Shown here piece by piece: positions 8,801 to 18,861 of a stretch of DNA of 64,000 bases. The DNA is from Novipirellula herctigrandis. Lineage in GTDB: Bacteria; Planctomycetota; Planctomycetia; Pirellulales; Pirellulaceae. Both the position numbers and the translations under genes were made by a program. Numbering within the stretch: the first letter of the stretch is position 1; the number at the start of each line of letters is the position of its first letter. The stretch is from contig SJPJ01000001.1 in NCBI GenBank assembly GCA_007859835.1, positions 5,500,283-5,564,282 on the forward strand. Direction: 5' to 3'. Below the pieces are notes generated by a model. That model had not been told where the DNA came from. It saw only the letters and a program-made list of their open reading frames with translations, and ran no database searches.

Positions 8801-10174
8801 GATCGTTCGCAAAGTTTCTTCAAGTGTCGTGGTGCCGTAGTGAGCCGAGGATGGCAACGAATGATACCAGTCGAGGTTCAAGTCGTTGAGGCTTTGGGAC
8901 CCGGTCGTCGCATACCGTTGCAGCAACCAATCGATTTGCCGAGTCGCCGAGTCGACACGCTGTTCCAAATCGCCGCCGAAGTAGTTGCCACTATAGAAAT
9001 CGTTCCAACCTCGCGACGCATCGTAACGGTCGATCGCATGTAGGAATCCGTCGAAACGGTGACGACGCAAAAGTGACTCGTCGGTCGGGCCATGATAGGC
9101 CGAATGCGGCACATATTCGGTGTGAATGGGACGTTGGCGAGAAGCCAAGATCGCTTCGCGAAGGCCGCGAACTTCTAACAATGCACGACGCCAACGAATC
9201 ATTTGGGCGTCGAGATCGTCGAGTTGGCGGCGGAGTGTTTCGTCGGCAATGGAACCGTAAAAACGGTAACCAGCCGATGTCGGGTTAACTCGATACGAGT
9301 GCCCGGGGGAAGTCGAACGCAGTTGAGAATCAAGGTCCGTGATCCAACGACGTAGTTCACTTTGTCGCGCCCGCAAGCCGCTTGCACGGTCGTGCAATTG
9401 AGCCAATTGTTTGCGATGAGCAACCGTATCGTAGCCGGTTGTGTATGCCGTCCGGCGGCTTTCCCGCGTATCGTGTCGATAGCCGGTTAAGCGGCATGTC
9501 AGCTCGTCACGGCGAGCGACCAAAGATCGATAATCGGCAACGCTTGGTTCAAGTCGAGCCAATTCCGCTTCGATGTCCGCCAATTGGGCCCGCAGCGTGT
9601 TGCGGTGCTGATCCGTCGTTGGGTTTGCTTCGACATGCCCATTACGTTCGTAATAGGGGCTCGCTTCATCAAGCGGCAACGCGCGGTAAGTTTCTGGTGA
9701 ATCGAGGCCGGCACGGATACAAGCCGAAACGACGCGAGCCACGTTGGTGATTCCCGTGTCGGTCACTATGCCGTCGATGATGGATTCGGGCAGTTGGATC
9801 GCATGGGTTGCTCGGGATGCGTCGGATTGGACGCCGAGCGCCCCGATCCATGAATGATCGAGCGAGGTTGGATGGTAGGATGCGGTGCCACGCGATTCAA
9901 ATTCGACGGTTCGACGACCGTGCGCGGTGCCATCTTGTTCGCGGCGGCAATGCAACAGGCCATTTCGGTCAGCCCAGACGACACGACCCGATGAAGAACT
10001 CATCATTCCAAGTGGGTAGTCGCGGTCGACAAGCGAATCGCGGATGAAGCGTGCGATAGCTGTTTTTCCGGAGCCTTCGGGCCCACAGACAACGTTAAGA
10101 TGTTCGGCAAACGGTCCAAGTTCAACTCGATATAGTGAACCGTGAGCGTCAATGTCGATGCGTTCGAGTAACAT
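5816..10174 (-). CDS. SMC/YhaN-like ATPase with two DUF4332 modules
   Basis: A 1452-residue protein. The N-terminus is a YhaN/RecN-type ATPase half: LLERIDIDAHGSLYRVELG then the P-loop GPEGSGKTA (residues 31-39). Residues about 185-640 are charged and predicted coiled coil. A degenerate ABC C-terminal half follows: DENQCPAADRALAVIAVRMA (about 681-700) where the signature should be, and IPLVLETP (about 712-720) in place of Walker B. Then a Tyr/His/Arg-rich, probably disordered stretch, a DUF4332 helix-hairpin-helix module (about 957-1093), a basic linker with a Ser-Gly-Asn run (about 1192-1232), and a second DUF4332 module (about 1305-1450; APSIGPRMAERLHKFGIYTV, LRGHDAQLLVAADVT). DUF4332 resembles DNA-binding HhH folds, so a DNA-associated role is inferred. 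Transcribed alone. Confidence 0.85.
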   Translation of the reverse strand: MLLERIDIDAHGSLYRVELGPFAEHLNVVCGPEGSGKTAIARFIRDSLVDRDYPLGMMSSSSGRVVWADRNGLLHCRREQDGTAHGRRTVEFESRGTASYHPTSLDHSWIGALGVQSDASRATHAIQLPESIIDGIVTDTGITNVARVVSACIRAGLDSPETYRALPLDEASPYYERNGHVEANPTTDQHRNTLRAQLADIEAELARLEPSVADYRSLVARRDELTCRLTGYRHDTRESRRTAYTTGYDTVAHRKQLAQLHDRASGLRARQSELRRWITDLDSQLRSTSPGHSYRVNPTSAGYRFYGSIADETLRRQLDDLDAQMIRWRRALLEVRGLREAILASRQRPIHTEYVPHSAYHGPTDESLLRRHRFDGFLHAIDRYDASRGWNDFYSGNYFGGDLEQRVDSATRQIDWLLQRYATTGSQSLNDLNLDWYHSLPSSAHYGTTTLEETLRTIRDDLRHASQYVASRSTVSRSSVSTEKAEELRQLNRSEQWLVAAMEQLTRHRESLLGNYTPTERQDTSDWASHHEWLHRRYSAERAERVTELDRTTADLEACLAEAMQVRRSLRHLPVVERYQDVDHREASTREALTNELRTVDQQLAKLSRIQWLRTQATKLRDSLRSTRTTRYHGSPLSEAASRWLVRLSGSRLRRVDWPYAQFRGGQSKSVHAATGIKIDGRDENQCPAADRALAVIAVRMAAGELLGRLGKSIPLVLETPRELIGRVADRRHGADSEPALDSSFYHYSHDGRFNHPIASALRDYAQDGRQILLLTSDQVLADQTARVGGRVFNLHADRIVQPHRPLWRPQYATESYVGPHPHLYGDDIVNEHPAHNMSRYRPVNDHSSNRVDTDVNRDFDVAWREAYGMYDSCGVVNEHTAVDAQYNDYRRPVYNGHVQPTSAPVRATRPTEPIYRDGYYYADSYTTSPEPLHRDAAVVGGPIARVHRPEPVEPAFFLTVDSPIDQAPSIDSVAAARLRGLSVTHVTHLMQQDPNRLADALGLANVDASTIRRWQSECRLVCRVPKLRGFDARVLVGCGVTDPAQLASTHPSDLLQQVEDFLATEQGQKVLLSGSSRELSRITSWIAAANSWGAENSSRYVDGRTLRRKVRRERQLDNSFDRDRYEYDTDGETVRYGIRSVDAQGVYDRNGSRTTRSHRKAASQRRSSRRSRTSGSGYPNNGQNDGVGSGRGSGSGSGSASGSGSGNGSGSANGSGSANGSGSGNGSGSGSGRARRRRASRSSNRTRSNVVRMDRDRYEREPRVRENRQQEDRERTHRTTVRQEREPRVRENRERSERERSDSSRELRFYLERNSPVVDAPSIGPRMAERLHKFGIYTVDDLIKADPETIATKLNHRRIDADTIKSWQQQSTLVCRIPMLRGHDAQLLVAADVTTAEQVAVQNSEHLFRLIDPISRSKEGKRIIRGGKLPDLEEITEWIQYAQQHRELMAA
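6481..6600. repeat. 18-bp coding repeat (Gly-Ser-Ala/Asn linker)
   Basis: Imperfect 18-base units of the type cactgccggacccgttag. On the minus strand they encode alternating Gly-Ser, Gly-Asn and Ala-Asn pairs between the two DUF4332 modules. All units keep the frame. Confidence 0.9.
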
Positions 10175-10504
10175 GGTCTGGCTCCTCCATGGCCACGCGG
10201 GTCAATGCGAATCGGACATTTTCAGCAAACCGGCGATTTCCAGTGCCTTTGGTTTGCGACCGGAAAATACTTCCGATCTGTCCACTCATCTGCGGGATGA
10301 AATGGGACTTTAATCGAAATCCCAATTTTTCGGAAAGAGGAAAAGTGTGAAACTCGTGACTTGGTGAACGATTTTTCAGAAATTATTGGGCGAACAGGGC
10401 AGGGTTTTTTACTTCATTGCCCGCAAAACACTTTCTCTTGACGCTGCATCAACTCAATGCGTAACTTCCCGGCACGCAGGTCTTTCCAGCTTGAGGAGCA
10501 TTTT
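10175..10504. other. divergent intergenic region
   Basis: This gap separates the leftward SMC-like gene from the rightward lipoprotein gene and should hold both promoters. I see no clear -35/-10 pair. The right end carries GAGGAG (10493-10498), the probable ribosome site for a TTG start at 10505. An upstream in-frame ATG at 10457 lacks such a site. Confidence 0.5.
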
Positions 10505-11386
10505 TTGAATTGCTATCGAATCGGACCGATTCGCTTGCTTGTTGTCGTCACTTTTTTGGCGTCAATCATTGGTGGCTGCGCCAATTGGGTTGACCGATCC
10601 ACTGACTCGTCCAAGCTTATCCAGACGAACAATCCTTTGATGGTCGGTAGTGAAAGTTCACGTTCGATTGTGCTTAGCGTTGGTTTTCATCCGATCGAAT
10701 CGGAGCAAGTCGACGCTGACCGGATCGCCTCACTTTGGCAATGGGTTGACGAAATGGTGATCGAGCCCGGACAACGCAATCGATTGGCGGACAACGGGAT
10801 TCGGATTGGGAAAGTGATCCGCGAAGACACGTTTCGGGCCCGTTTATCGGAAATGTCGGGGCCGCACGATGTGATCGATATGTTTCTTAGCGAGGCGGAT
10901 GTCGGCAGCGAAGTGTCGCAGGGATCCAAGCGGATTCCGATGCGATTTGGAAAACGCTATGAATTACCGCTCCGCCAACCTCGCAGCGGTGAGCACGTGA
11001 CATTGGTTCGGCTAAATGATTCGTTGGTTGGGAAAACGCTGCTGGATCCACAATACTTGCTCGCCATTACTCCGACCAAAGCCTCGACCGCCGGTCAAAT
11101 CCGCTTGCAGTGTCGGCCTGAAATTCAACATGGCTCGATGCGACAAAAGTGGGTCAGTAGCGATTCGGCACTCCGAATTGACTCGCGCCGTGATACATGG
11201 TCCCTCGAATCGCTGGACATTGAATTTCAAGGTTCCGAAGGAGATTTGTTCCTAATCGCAGGCAGCCTTCCAACGCGGGGGTTTGGAAAAGAGATGATGA
11301 CGGGAAATTCAGCGGACAATATCGAACAACAGGTCGTCGTCTTGCTGAAAATTGAAAAATTGCCCACGATGAGCGAGTCATTCTAG
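10505..11386 (+). CDS. predicted lipoprotein of unknown function
   Basis: A 293-residue protein beginning at TTG six bases after GAGGAG; this start leaves a compact signal peptide ending in a lipobox-like SIIGGC. The longer ATG-initiated version would add 16 residues and has no ribosome site. The mature part has no family I recognise: mixed alpha/beta sequence with WQWVDEMVIEPGQRNRLADNGIRIG near residue 90 and a C-terminal region of short strands. It is probably anchored to a membrane facing the periplasm. The epimerase gene follows after 30 bases and may share its transcript. Confidence 0.7.
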   Translation: MNCYRIGPIRLLVVVTFLASIIGGCANWVDRSTDSSKLIQTNNPLMVGSESSRSIVLSVGFHPIESEQVDADRIASLWQWVDEMVIEPGQRNRLADNGIRIGKVIREDTFRARLSEMSGPHDVIDMFLSEADVGSEVSQGSKRIPMRFGKRYELPLRQPRSGEHVTLVRLNDSLVGKTLLDPQYLLAITPTKASTAGQIRLQCRPEIQHGSMRQKWVSSDSALRIDSRRDTWSLESLDIEFQGSEGDLFLIAGSLPTRGFGKEMMTGNSADNIEQQVVVLLKIEKLPTMSESF

Positions 11387-11416
11387 TTTCATCCCTCTGG
11401 CGATAGCTTTTCCTTC

Positions 11417-12415
11417 ATGCGTGTTCTTGTTACTGGTTGTGGAGGATTTTTGGGACGCGAGATCGTGCGTCAACTTCGTGATCGAGGCGACGATGTCGTT
11501 GGCATTTCGCGTGGACAATATCCCGATCTAAAGAAAATCGGGATGCAACATCGCCAAGGAGATTTAAGGGACGAAGCGTTCTGTCGAGCCAATATCTGTG
11601 ATGTCGATGCGGTGGTGCATACGGCCGCCGTTGCCGGGGTGTGGGGACCGTGGGAACATTTCTATTCGATCAATAAAGTGGCGACCGATCATGTGATTTC
11701 CGCCTGTCAATCGTCCGGAATTCGTGATCTCGTTTTCACAAGTAGCCCGAGCGTGACGTTTGATGGAGAGCATCAGCGCAACGTCAACGAAAGTGTGCCA
11801 TACCCGACAAAGTGGTTGTGCCATTATCCGCATACGAAGGCACTGGCCGAAAAAGCGGTACTTCGCGCACACGCCCCAGGCACGTTGCACACCCTTGCCC
11901 TACGTCCACATTTGATTTGGGGTAATGAGGATCCGCACATTATTCCAAGGGTTCTTGATCGAGCACGTAGCGGGCGATTGCGAATCGTTGGAGACGGGAA
12001 AAATATCGTTGATACAGTGCACGTGATCAACGCCGCCGCGGCCCATTTGGACGCATTGGACGCTTTAGCCTCGGATCCGCAAACGGCGGGCGGACGTGCC
12101 TACTTTGTGGCTCAGGACGAACCGGTGTCGTGTTGGGATTGGATTGGCCAGCTTTGCGAAATCGGCGGAGTCGAGCCGCCACGCAAAACGATTCGCTACG
12201 GCGCGGCGTACCGAGTCGGTGGCATACTGGAGGCCGCGTACAAGGTAACAGCGCGAAAGAGTGAACCACCGATGACTCGCTTTGTTGCCGCTCAGTTGGC
12301 AAAAGATCACTACTTTGACATCACTGCGGCAAAAGAGCGGCTCGGATACCGAGTCCGAATAACGATGGCCGAAGGCCTTGAACAGTTGTCTCGATCGGTT
12401 GTCTCGAGCAGTTAA
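11417..12415 (+). CDS. NAD(P)-dependent epimerase/dehydratase, 3-beta-HSD-like
   Basis: A 332-residue extended short-chain dehydrogenase/reductase. VLVTGCGGFLG is the TGxxGxxG dinucleotide-binding loop, VDAVVHTAAVAGVWGPWEHF follows the NNAG-equivalent strand, FTSSPSV gives the catalytic serine, and YPHTKALAE is the YxxxK motif. LRPHLIWGNEDPHIIPRVL and VDTVHVINAAAAH are typical of the 3-beta-hydroxysteroid dehydrogenase/isomerase branch found in bacteria that handle sterols, hopanoid side products or sugar nucleotides. The substrate is undetermined. It converges with aroA across a tandem repeat. Confidence 0.88.
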   Translation: MRVLVTGCGGFLGREIVRQLRDRGDDVVGISRGQYPDLKKIGMQHRQGDLRDEAFCRANICDVDAVVHTAAVAGVWGPWEHFYSINKVATDHVISACQSSGIRDLVFTSSPSVTFDGEHQRNVNESVPYPTKWLCHYPHTKALAEKAVLRAHAPGTLHTLALRPHLIWGNEDPHIIPRVLDRARSGRLRIVGDGKNIVDTVHVINAAAAHLDALDALASDPQTAGGRAYFVAQDEPVSCWDWIGQLCEIGGVEPPRKTIRYGAAYRVGGILEAAYKVTARKSEPPMTRFVAAQLAKDHYFDITAAKERLGYRVRITMAEGLEQLSRSVVSSS

Positions 12416-12450
12416 AACAAAGCGGGAATTTTTGTTGGTCGGGCCTGTCC

Positions 12451-12556
12451 TTATCCAACCCTGCCCACGTCCAACCCTGCCTATGTCCAACCCTGCCTAT
12501 GTCCAACCCTGCCTATGTCCAACCCTGCCTATGTCCAACCCTGCCTATGTCCAACA
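12451..12556. repeat. 16-bp tandem repeat overlapping the end of aroA
   Basis: Four exact copies of ctatgtccaaccctgc (12481-12544) are preceded by two diverged copies and followed by a partial copy, ctatgtccaaca. The partial copy contains the aroA stop codon and its last codons. The units are contiguous with no spacers. Confidence 0.95.
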
Positions 12557-13984
12557 ATGTGGTCGTCCGATCAAACGCTCGAGATCGGCGAAATACTCAG
12601 GATACGTTTTCGACGTACAGGACGGATCTTCGATTCGCACACCATCGATCCGTAGTCCCGCCAAGGACAAACTCATCGCCATGCGGTGATCGTGATACGT
12701 CATTAATTGGGCTCCGTGCAAACATGGGGCTCCCTGTAGATCGGTTTTCGGAGGCGGTACGATCGTCAATCCGTCCCGATGTTCGATCACTTCGGCTCCC
12801 AGCTTCCGCAGCTCACATGCCAAATCGCCAATTCGATCGGTTTCCTTGAATCGATTGTGTGCCACACCCCGAACTCGGGTTGCGCCGTCTGCGAACAAGG
12901 CGACGACGGCCAAGGTTTGCACGGTGTCGCTAATCGCATTCATATCGATGTCGATGCCATGAAGCTCGCTACCGATGACGGTGATGGAATCGGATTGATG
13001 TTCGACAGTGCAGCCCATTTTCTCTAGCACGTCAACGAAACCGACATCACCTTGCATCGCATCACGCGACAATCCGCTGACTGTCACTCGGCCACCCGTG
13101 ATCGCGGCTGCCGCCCAAAAGTAGCTGGCAGCCGAGGCATCAGGTTCAATCGGGTACTCGCACCCACGATAGCCAAACCCGCTTTGATTTGCGACGGCGG
13201 TAATCTCGAACGCGATCGTTTCCCCCGTCGACAATCCGGTTGTACACACGTTCGTTTTCGCACCAAACGAATCCATCACGCGGATGGTCATGTCGACGTA
13301 AGGACGCGAGACTAACTCACCATCGACAATGATCCGTACCTGCTTTTTCGACGATGCACTCGGTCCGCCGATCGGATAAATCGGAGCTGCCATCATTAGG
13401 CCACTAAGGTATTGACTGCTGACCGAACCGCCAACGTGAATGTCGCTGTCGCTCCAACCCGACGAGTCGATTTGCACGGGGGGACATTGGCCTGCCGATT
13501 CGGCTTTGATCGATCCGATGATGACTGGCTCGATCGCGTTAACCAAATCGCCAATCGGTCGTTGGTGCATTCGGGGAACGCCGGACAGTCCGTAGTTGCC
13601 GCCGAACGCGGAAAGTGCGGCGGTCAAAAAACGAACGGTCGTGCCACTGTTGGCGATGAACAGCGATGAGGTCGTTGGTTTCGCGTTTGTCTGGGAAAAA
13701 TTCGGTTCGCGAGGATTGGCGACTTCGATGGTTCGGCCGCCTTCGCTGACGCGGATATCGAATCCAATCTTACCGAGCGAATCGATCATCACTTCCGTGT
13801 CCTCGCTGCGAAGGGCACCGGTCAATTTGGAATGTCCTGAGGCAAATGCGGCACAAATCAACGCCCGGTTTGTCAAGCTCTTGCTGCCGGGAGGCGTGAT
13901 TTCGCCGTTGACAGGGCCGCCCGGGGTGACTTGGACTAAGGCGGGTGCAGAAGGTTGCGAGGGCGTCGGCGCAGCGTCGTTCAT
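12545..13984 (-). CDS. aroA: 3-phosphoshikimate 1-carboxyvinyltransferase (EPSP synthase)
   Basis: A 479-residue EPSP synthase; it joins phosphoenolpyruvate to shikimate-3-phosphate in aromatic amino-acid synthesis. Visible motifs in order: PPGSKSLTNRALICAAFA, NSGTTVRFLTAALS, EPDASAASYFWAAAA, RVRGVAHNRFKETDRI and YHDHRMAMSLSLAGL. It is somewhat longer than the usual 430-450 residues because of an N-terminal Pro/Ala-rich extension and the C-terminus. The last residues (GRPHCWT) and the stop come from the edge of the adjacent 16-bp repeat. The gene follows a small membrane protein gene by 33 bases on the same strand. Confidence 0.95.
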   Translation of the reverse strand: MNDAAPTPSQPSAPALVQVTPGGPVNGEITPPGSKSLTNRALICAAFASGHSKLTGALRSEDTEVMIDSLGKIGFDIRVSEGGRTIEVANPREPNFSQTNAKPTTSSLFIANSGTTVRFLTAALSAFGGNYGLSGVPRMHQRPIGDLVNAIEPVIIGSIKAESAGQCPPVQIDSSGWSDSDIHVGGSVSSQYLSGLMMAAPIYPIGGPSASSKKQVRIIVDGELVSRPYVDMTIRVMDSFGAKTNVCTTGLSTGETIAFEITAVANQSGFGYRGCEYPIEPDASAASYFWAAAAITGGRVTVSGLSRDAMQGDVGFVDVLEKMGCTVEHQSDSITVIGSELHGIDIDMNAISDTVQTLAVVALFADGATRVRGVAHNRFKETDRIGDLACELRKLGAEVIEHRDGLTIVPPPKTDLQGAPCLHGAQLMTYHDHRMAMSLSLAGLRIDGVRIEDPSCTSKTYPEYFADLERLIGRPHCWT

Positions 13985-14017
13985 AATGAAAGTTAAGGGG
14001 AAAACAAACCAGAGTGC

Positions 14018-14290
14018 TCAAGTGGCAACCGATGCATGCTCGGTTCGAACCACCAAGGCACCCACGATCATGATGCCCAGAGTCGCCGTGTGAATCAGCC
14101 ACGCATCGTCACATCGGATCACTGTTCGCAGTGTCACCAGGGTCATCACGGCCAGAACTGTCAAAAATTGCCGTTCTGCCCATTTTGCCAAGTCACCATA
14201 GCTTACTTTACTTAAGAACAAAACCGATAGAGCCACGATCGGCAGGATGATAGCATCAACAATGCGAAGAAGTTGTAGTAGGTCGACCAT
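14018..14290 (-). CDS. small membrane protein
   Basis: A 90-residue protein with about three hydrophobic segments (IILPIVALSVLFL, QFLTVLAVMTLVTL, TATLGIMIVGALVV). I start it at the ATG giving MVDLLQLLRIVD; the longer open frame adds 48 residues of low-quality sequence. It has no recognised family. It sits 33 bases upstream of aroA on the same strand and is probably cotranscribed, although no functional link is evident. Confidence 0.55.
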   Translation of the reverse strand: MVDLLQLLRIVDAIILPIVALSVLFLSKVSYGDLAKWAERQFLTVLAVMTLVTLRTVIRCDDAWLIHTATLGIMIVGALVVRTEHASVAT

Positions 14291-14554
14291 GACGGACAAG
14301 TTCCAGAGAAGAGGCTGTGAGAATAATCGAAGTGAGATAAGCGACAATTCGGTTGTCTCATTTGGTGTGTCGCAGTGGCTAGGTCGACTTGAATCAAAAT
14401 GCCGAAAATTCGAAAAATGTCTCTCGGTGTACATCGGTAATCCGCAAAGCTTTCCTCAAGCGACCAGGTTCGCTAACCGATAAAAACGATGGCCTCTTGA
14501 TGGCCACCAGTTTTTTTTGTTTGCGCGCTCGTTTTCAAAGCGGATCACTAGATC

Positions 14555-15019
14555 ATGGAAGCTTCATCCCTCTCCGCCGCCCATTTGCGAAGACTTGTAC
14601 TGCTATGCATCGTTGCAAGTCTATTACCCGTGGGTGGATGCCGGATCTGTGCGGACTGCGAAGATTTGGCTTATCCGGCGTACGGTGGAGCATGGCAACG
14701 GACGCGTCGAGACGAAGGCCGCGTGGGCAGTTTGTTCGATCCAGCGGGCGCGAAAAACTCGCCATTGGTCAGTCGCGATATGCCCCTTGAGCCGGACGAA
14801 ATTGAGCGGGCCAAGCGGAAGGACGACGATTTCGATTCGCCCGAAGACGATCGGTCACGAATGGAGGAAGCCGAAGAGGATTCCGATGACGCGGCCGACG
14901 CGGAACAAGAGCAAAGAGACGATTCGGAGTTTAGAGAGCGAGAACAGAAGCTTCGAGACTTGGATCTCGAAGACATCCGAGTCATTCCCGGTGAGCCTGA
15001 ACCTCCGACGATGACTTAG
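14555..15019 (+). CDS. small acidic lipoprotein
   Basis: A 154-residue protein with a signal peptide (LRRLVLLCIVASLLPVGGC) whose final LPVGGC is a good lipobox, so the mature protein should start at that cysteine and be lipid-anchored. The mature part begins with two more cysteines (CRICADC) and a Tyr/Gly stretch. From about residue 80 it is dominated by Asp, Glu and Arg, probably an extended or helical charged tail. No family is recognised. It stands alone between divergently and convergently oriented neighbours. Confidence 0.7.
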   Translation: MEASSLSAAHLRRLVLLCIVASLLPVGGCRICADCEDLAYPAYGGAWQRTRRDEGRVGSLFDPAGAKNSPLVSRDMPLEPDEIERAKRKDDDFDSPEDDRSRMEEAEEDSDDAADAEQEQRDDSEFREREQKLRDLDLEDIRVIPGEPEPPTMT

Positions 15020-15103
15020 AGGGGCCGCTACGTGTGCAGAGTTGAGGCGAAGCAGTCATTGTGTCGTTCGTTATCCGAATCGGCTAACGCCTAAACACCA
15101 ACT

Positions 15104-16051
15104 CTACGATGCCTGTTTTTTCAATTCCGCTTGTCGCAGTGCTTCCACCAATTTGTGGATCTCTTCGACCGGCAACTCTTCGGTTCGGCTTGTTTGGCCA
15201 TGTCCGAGCGAGGCCAAAATTTCATCGACTTCGGTTTTTTCGAGTCGGCCTTTCATTGCACTGATCACCACGCTACGCAGAAATTTGCGGCGGTGAAAGA
15301 ACAAAGCTCGGACCGTTTCGTGAAAATACTTTAGGTCCGGGATTGCCGCTCTTTTCCAGGGTTCGGCGTCAAGACGAATGATCGCCGAATCGACTTTTGG
15401 ACGCGGCCAGAACACCTTTGGCGAAAGGACTCGCACAATATTGGCTCGGCAGACCGATTGGATCCACACGCTTAGAGCACCGTAGTCCTTCGTCCCAGGT
15501 TCGGCCACCATTCGATCAGCAAGCTCCTTTTGAATCGTCACCACGATCACATCGGGCGATGGGGTTTCGTGAAGCAAATTGCTAATCAGTGGCGTGGCGA
15601 TGTTGTAGGGCAAATTCGCGACCACGGCGAATCGCGATCCTTCGCCAATGCGGCCCATCGCATCGCGAATGTGATCCATCAAATCGTCGCGCAGCGAGTT
15701 TTTGTTACGCAGCGCATCGCCTTGCAGGAGTAGGACATTCGGTCGGCCTGCTAACTCTTCGCTCGCCATTTGGTGCAGGTTCGTATCGATCTCGACTGAC
15801 AAGACCGCGCCCGCTGCGTCGGCTAGCTTTGCCGTCAGCGATCCGACCCCCGTCCCGACTTCCAAAACCACATCGGTCGGTTGAAGTTCAGCCGAGCGAG
15901 CGATCAGGTCGACAAGGTTCAGATCGATCAGAAAATTCTGGCCGAATCGGGTGACGGGGCGAAGTCCAGCTGCGGCAAGTCGCTTCGATAGATACGAGGC
16001 GGTTTGGCGCGACTGGTTTGGACGTGATTCGTTCGGACGAGATGAATTCAA
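15104..16051 (-). CDS. rsmA: 16S rRNA dimethyladenosine transferase
   Basis: A 315-residue KsgA/RsmA, which dimethylates two adjacent adenosines near the 3' end of 16S rRNA during small-subunit assembly. Motifs: [31 protein letters not shown] (SAM loop), [14 protein letters not shown] and the catalytic NLPYN (about residue 146). The C-terminal helical domain has [11 protein letters not shown] and [20 protein letters not shown]. It appears to start at TTG in the sequence TTGA, whose TGA ends ribE, so translation is probably coupled. The Ser/Arg/Asn-rich N-terminus is longer than usual. Confidence 0.95.
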   Translation of the reverse strand: MNSSRPNESRPNQSRQTASYLSKRLAAAGLRPVTRFGQNFLIDLNLVDLIARSAELQPTDVVLEVGTGVGSLTAKLADAAGAVLSVEIDTNLHQMASEELAGRPNVLLLQGDALRNKNSLRDDLMDHIRDAMGRIGEGSRFAVVANLPYNIATPLISNLLHETPSPDVIVVTIQKELADRMVAEPGTKDYGALSVWIQSVCRANIVRVLSPKVFWPRPKVDSAIIRLDAEPWKRAAIPDLKYFHETVRALFFHRRKFLRSVVISAMKGRLEKTEVDEILASLGHGQTSRTEELPVEEIHKLVEALRQAELKKQAS

Positions 16052-16686
16052 GAGTTCGGATCGGTGTGAGTGGGTGCGGTGGGATGATCACCATCGCCGA
16101 GCATTTCGAGCGATCGTTGAACATATTTGGCGAGCACGTCGGTTTCGAGATTGACTTGGTCTCCCTTGGTCAACTTTCCAAGCGTGGTCATGTCGAGCGT
16201 GTGAGGAATCAATGCGACGCTGAACGAATCGGCATCCGCATCGACGATCGTCAAGCTGACTCCATCGACGGCGATGCTACCTTTGCTAGCGATTTGGCTC
16301 GTCAATCGCTTTGGAACTTCAAAGGTCAACGTCGCCCACGGCGGGTCGTCGCGTCGATCTCGCAAAATTCCTTGGCCATCAATGTGGCCTGTGACATAAT
16401 GCCCTCCCAGTCGATCGCCGATCGCCAAAGATCGTTCGAGATTCACGCCGCTATCGGCCGAGAGTTTCCCCAAATTGGTCCGCGAGAGCGTTTCTTCGCC
16501 TGCTTCAAATTCCAGCATCGTGCCGTTGGCCGCGACAACGGTGAGGCAACAGCCGTTAATCGCAACACTGTCACCAACTTTTACACCTTCGGCGACAATG
16601 CCTGCATCGATGGCAAATCGCTTGCCTGGGGGTTCGTTTCGTAATTCGGCTAGGCGGCCCATCGCTTCGACGAGTCCAGTAAACAT
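16048..16686 (-). CDS. ribE: riboflavin synthase, alpha subunit
   Basis: A 212-residue riboflavin synthase, which converts two 6,7-dimethyl-8-ribityllumazine molecules into riboflavin and its pyrimidine precursor. It starts at the ATG giving the classic [10 protein letters not shown]; the longer frame upstream is unrelated sequence. The two lumazine-binding repeats are visible: [15 protein letters not shown] with [16 protein letters not shown] and [13 protein letters not shown] in the first, and [16 protein letters not shown] with [15 protein letters not shown] in the second. I see no FMN riboswitch in the 210 bases upstream. Its stop overlaps the rsmA start. Confidence 0.95.
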   Translation of the reverse strand: MFTGLVEAMGRLAELRNEPPGKRFAIDAGIVAEGVKVGDSVAINGCCLTVVAANGTMLEFEAGEETLSRTNLGKLSADSGVNLERSLAIGDRLGGHYVTGHIDGQGILRDRRDDPPWATLTFEVPKRLTSQIASKGSIAVDGVSLTIVDADADSFSVALIPHTLDMTTLGKLTKGDQVNLETDVLAKYVQRSLEMLGDGDHPTAPTHTDPNS

Positions 16687-16773
16687 GGCTTTGGCACAAC
16701 AAAATAGAGAAATTTGGGGTCCATCACTCAAACGATAGACAGGAAAACGGCGGCGGCAACCATTGACGGGTAG

Positions 16774-18189
<1,416 letters not shown>

Positions 18190-18240
18190 AACCGTTTAAC
18201 AATCACTTGCGTCAAACGCCGTGAAAGTTTGTGTTTAATA

Positions 18241-18280
18241 AAACCATACGTGTCACTTTGATGCGTATGGTTTTTTATTT
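18241..18280 (+). terminator. Rho-independent terminator after eno
   Basis: Ten-base inverted repeat AAACCATACG/CGTATGGTTT with a 13-base loop, running into ttttttattt, about 50 bases after the eno stop. Confidence 0.88.
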
Positions 18281-18303
18281 CTGATTGAGGGACCTTCATT
18301 ACG

Positions 18304-18861
18304 ATGACCATGCTCGCCGAACAACCGCTCGTCGTGTCGCTTATTCTGGGACTACTTGGCGTTCTGTTGCTTTATGGATGGCTTCAAACCGGAAAGAAAC
18401 CGCCGGCGATTGTTGGTTTGGTTTTCTTGCTGTTGATCCCCTTTGCTTGGGTCATCGCCTCCCATGTGGTAACCGATCGAGAACGCATCGAAGAACTCAT
18501 CTACGAAGTTGCAACGGCCGTGGAAGCAGAGGACTACGAGAAAGTTTATGCATTCATCGGAGACCCCGAGGCTCTGCGGCGAGCGAGAGTGGAATTGCCG
18601 ATCTATGATTTCGATATGGCCAAGGTTAATTCGATCCGCCGGATCACTTTGGTGCCTAGTAGCGACCCGCTCGAGGCCGACGTTGATATGACAGTCAAAG
18701 TGGATGTCAGCATGACATCTGGTGCTATGCGACATATGCGAGGGCCCCGTCGAATCATTCTAAAACTGCAAAAGACGGGGCAAGATGAATGGAAAGTGAT
18801 CCAGTACCAACACCTCCCCATCGCTGGTGGACCAGATCAATTCAGTAATATCACGCCGTAA
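18304..18861 (+). CDS. membrane protein with extracytoplasmic NTF2-like domain
   Basis: A 185-residue protein with two N-terminal hydrophobic segments (about residues 10-27 and 36-55), then a soluble domain opening with RIEELIYEVATAVEAEDYEKVYAFI and closing with DEWKVIQYQHLPI. That pattern, a helix pair followed by strands and a terminal WKV-type strand, is typical of NTF2-like/DUF4440-type domains. The fold call is an inference from pattern. No catalytic residues are evident. It has its own transcript start after the eno terminator; rlmKL follows after 83 bases. Confidence 0.65.
   Translation: MTMLAEQPLVVSLILGLLGVLLLYGWLQTGKKPPAIVGLVFLLLIPFAWVIASHVVTDRERIEELIYEVATAVEAEDYEKVYAFIGDPEALRRARVELPIYDFDMAKVNSIRRITLVPSSDPLEADVDMTVKVDVSMTSGAMRHMRGPRRIILKLQKTGQDEWKVIQYQHLPIAGGPDQFSNITP

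Noticed and set aside
12451-12556. Possible CRISPR array
   Set aside because: Units are contiguous with no spacers and no cas genes are near; the same applies to the 4006 and 50253 arrays.
14490-14518. Hairpin followed by eight T residues
   Set aside because: The stem is only five base pairs, four bases separate it from the T run, and no rightward gene lies upstream.
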